This document shows, one piece after another, positions 6,003 through 6,192 of a stretch of 6,192 nt of DNA. This DNA is from Haloferacaceae archaeon (GTDB taxonomy: Archaea > Halobacteriota > Halobacteria > Halobacteriales > Haloferacaceae). The translations under genes were made by a program, and so were the position numbers. Under the pieces are notes generated by a model, which saw only the letters and a program-made list of their open reading frames with translations, was not told the DNA's origin and ran no database searches. The DNA lies in NCBI GenBank assembly GCA_018609965.1, contig JAHENP010000274.1, forward strand, positions 1 to 6,192, given 5' to 3'. Every line of letters begins with the position of its first letter. Positions within the stretch are counted from its first letter, which is position 1.

Positions 6003-6192
6003 TCAGTAGACGACATACAACATCGCGTAGACGACGTTGCCGAGGACAAACGACACGAGCCACAGCGACGCCGCCACGCGCCCCACACGCCGGTGGCTGG
6101 AGTCGAAGATCTCCTCGACGGGGCGGGTCGCCGCCAACAACACCACGTAGTACACCAACGGGATCGAGGCGATGGCCAACAGGATGTGGACC
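6003..6192 (-). CDS. DUF420 family membrane protein (partial, C-terminal 62 residues)
   Basis: The minus strand is open from the window edge to a TGA at 6005-6003. The 62 visible residues contain two hydrophobic helices: the first within HILLAIASIPLVYYVVLL, the second within VAASLWLVSFVLGNVVYAML. They are joined by a polar loop ATRPVEEIFDSSHRRVGR, and the protein ends in YVVY. A His before the first helix (HILLA), the loop His and the SLWLVSFVLG-type helix match my memory of the C-terminal half of haloarchaeal DUF420 proteins. Relatives include Bacillus YozB and staphylococcal CtaM, the latter linked to haem-copper oxidase maturation. Any role here is inferred; a small unrelated membrane protein cannot be excluded because the N-terminal half is missing. 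Its tail-to-tail position with dsbB is compatible with an envelope or respiratory theme but does not prove it. Confidence 0.72.
   Translation of the reverse strand, partial: VHILLAIASIPLVYYVVLLAATRPVEEIFDSSHRRVGRVAASLWLVSFVLGNVVYAMLYVVY

Noticed and set aside
1..6192. CRISPR array, mobile element, defence system, tRNA or other RNA gene
   Set aside because: No spaced direct repeats, transposase or integrase motifs, terminal inverted repeats, tRNA-like cloverleaf or compositional break were seen. The genes read as ordinary haloarchaeal core genes.

Overview
The window looks like chromosomal DNA from a haloarchaeon (class Halobacteria). The DNA is very GC-rich with G/C at third codon positions. 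The soluble proteins are rich in Asp and Glu and poor in Lys. GTG starts are frequent, and several genes have an AT-rich patch about 25-30 nt before the start codon, which fits largely leaderless archaeal transcription. Every family call is also at home in haloarchaea. I cannot name the genus.

Layout. Bases 1-696 (minus) hold the N-terminal 232 residues of an HD-domain phosphohydrolase whose 3' end is outside the window. A 134-bp divergent spacer leads to a sugar-phosphate nucleotidyltransferase (831-1805, plus). This converges on the diphthamide ligase gene dph6 (1867-2595, minus). A 118-bp divergent spacer with two apparent promoters separates dph6 from a Hel308-type superfamily 2 DNA helicase (2714-4684, plus) that ends before the usual C-terminal helix-hairpin-helix domain. 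Next come a membrane-anchored J-domain protein (4796-5458, plus) and a DsbB/BdbC-type thiol oxidoreductase (5532-5969, plus). The last 190 bases (6003-6192, minus) hold the C-terminal end of a small membrane protein that I read as DUF420.

How the genes relate. Each gene seems to have its own promoter, and neighbouring genes often face apart or converge, so this is a run of single housekeeping genes and not an operon. The roles are diverse: nucleotide-sugar supply, translation-factor modification, DNA repair, membrane-linked Hsp70 co-chaperone activity, and extracytoplasmic disulfide formation. The last three plus-strand genes run in one direction, but with spacers of 111 and 73 bp.

No RNA gene, CRISPR array, insertion sequence or foreign-looking segment was seen. 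No gap without a gene exceeds 134 bp. I found no new multi-gene system. The most notable points are the Hel308 protein without its C-terminal domain, a 30-bp-period duplication in its inter-domain linker, the Tim14-like layout of the J-domain protein, and a palindrome just upstream of the dsbB TATA box.
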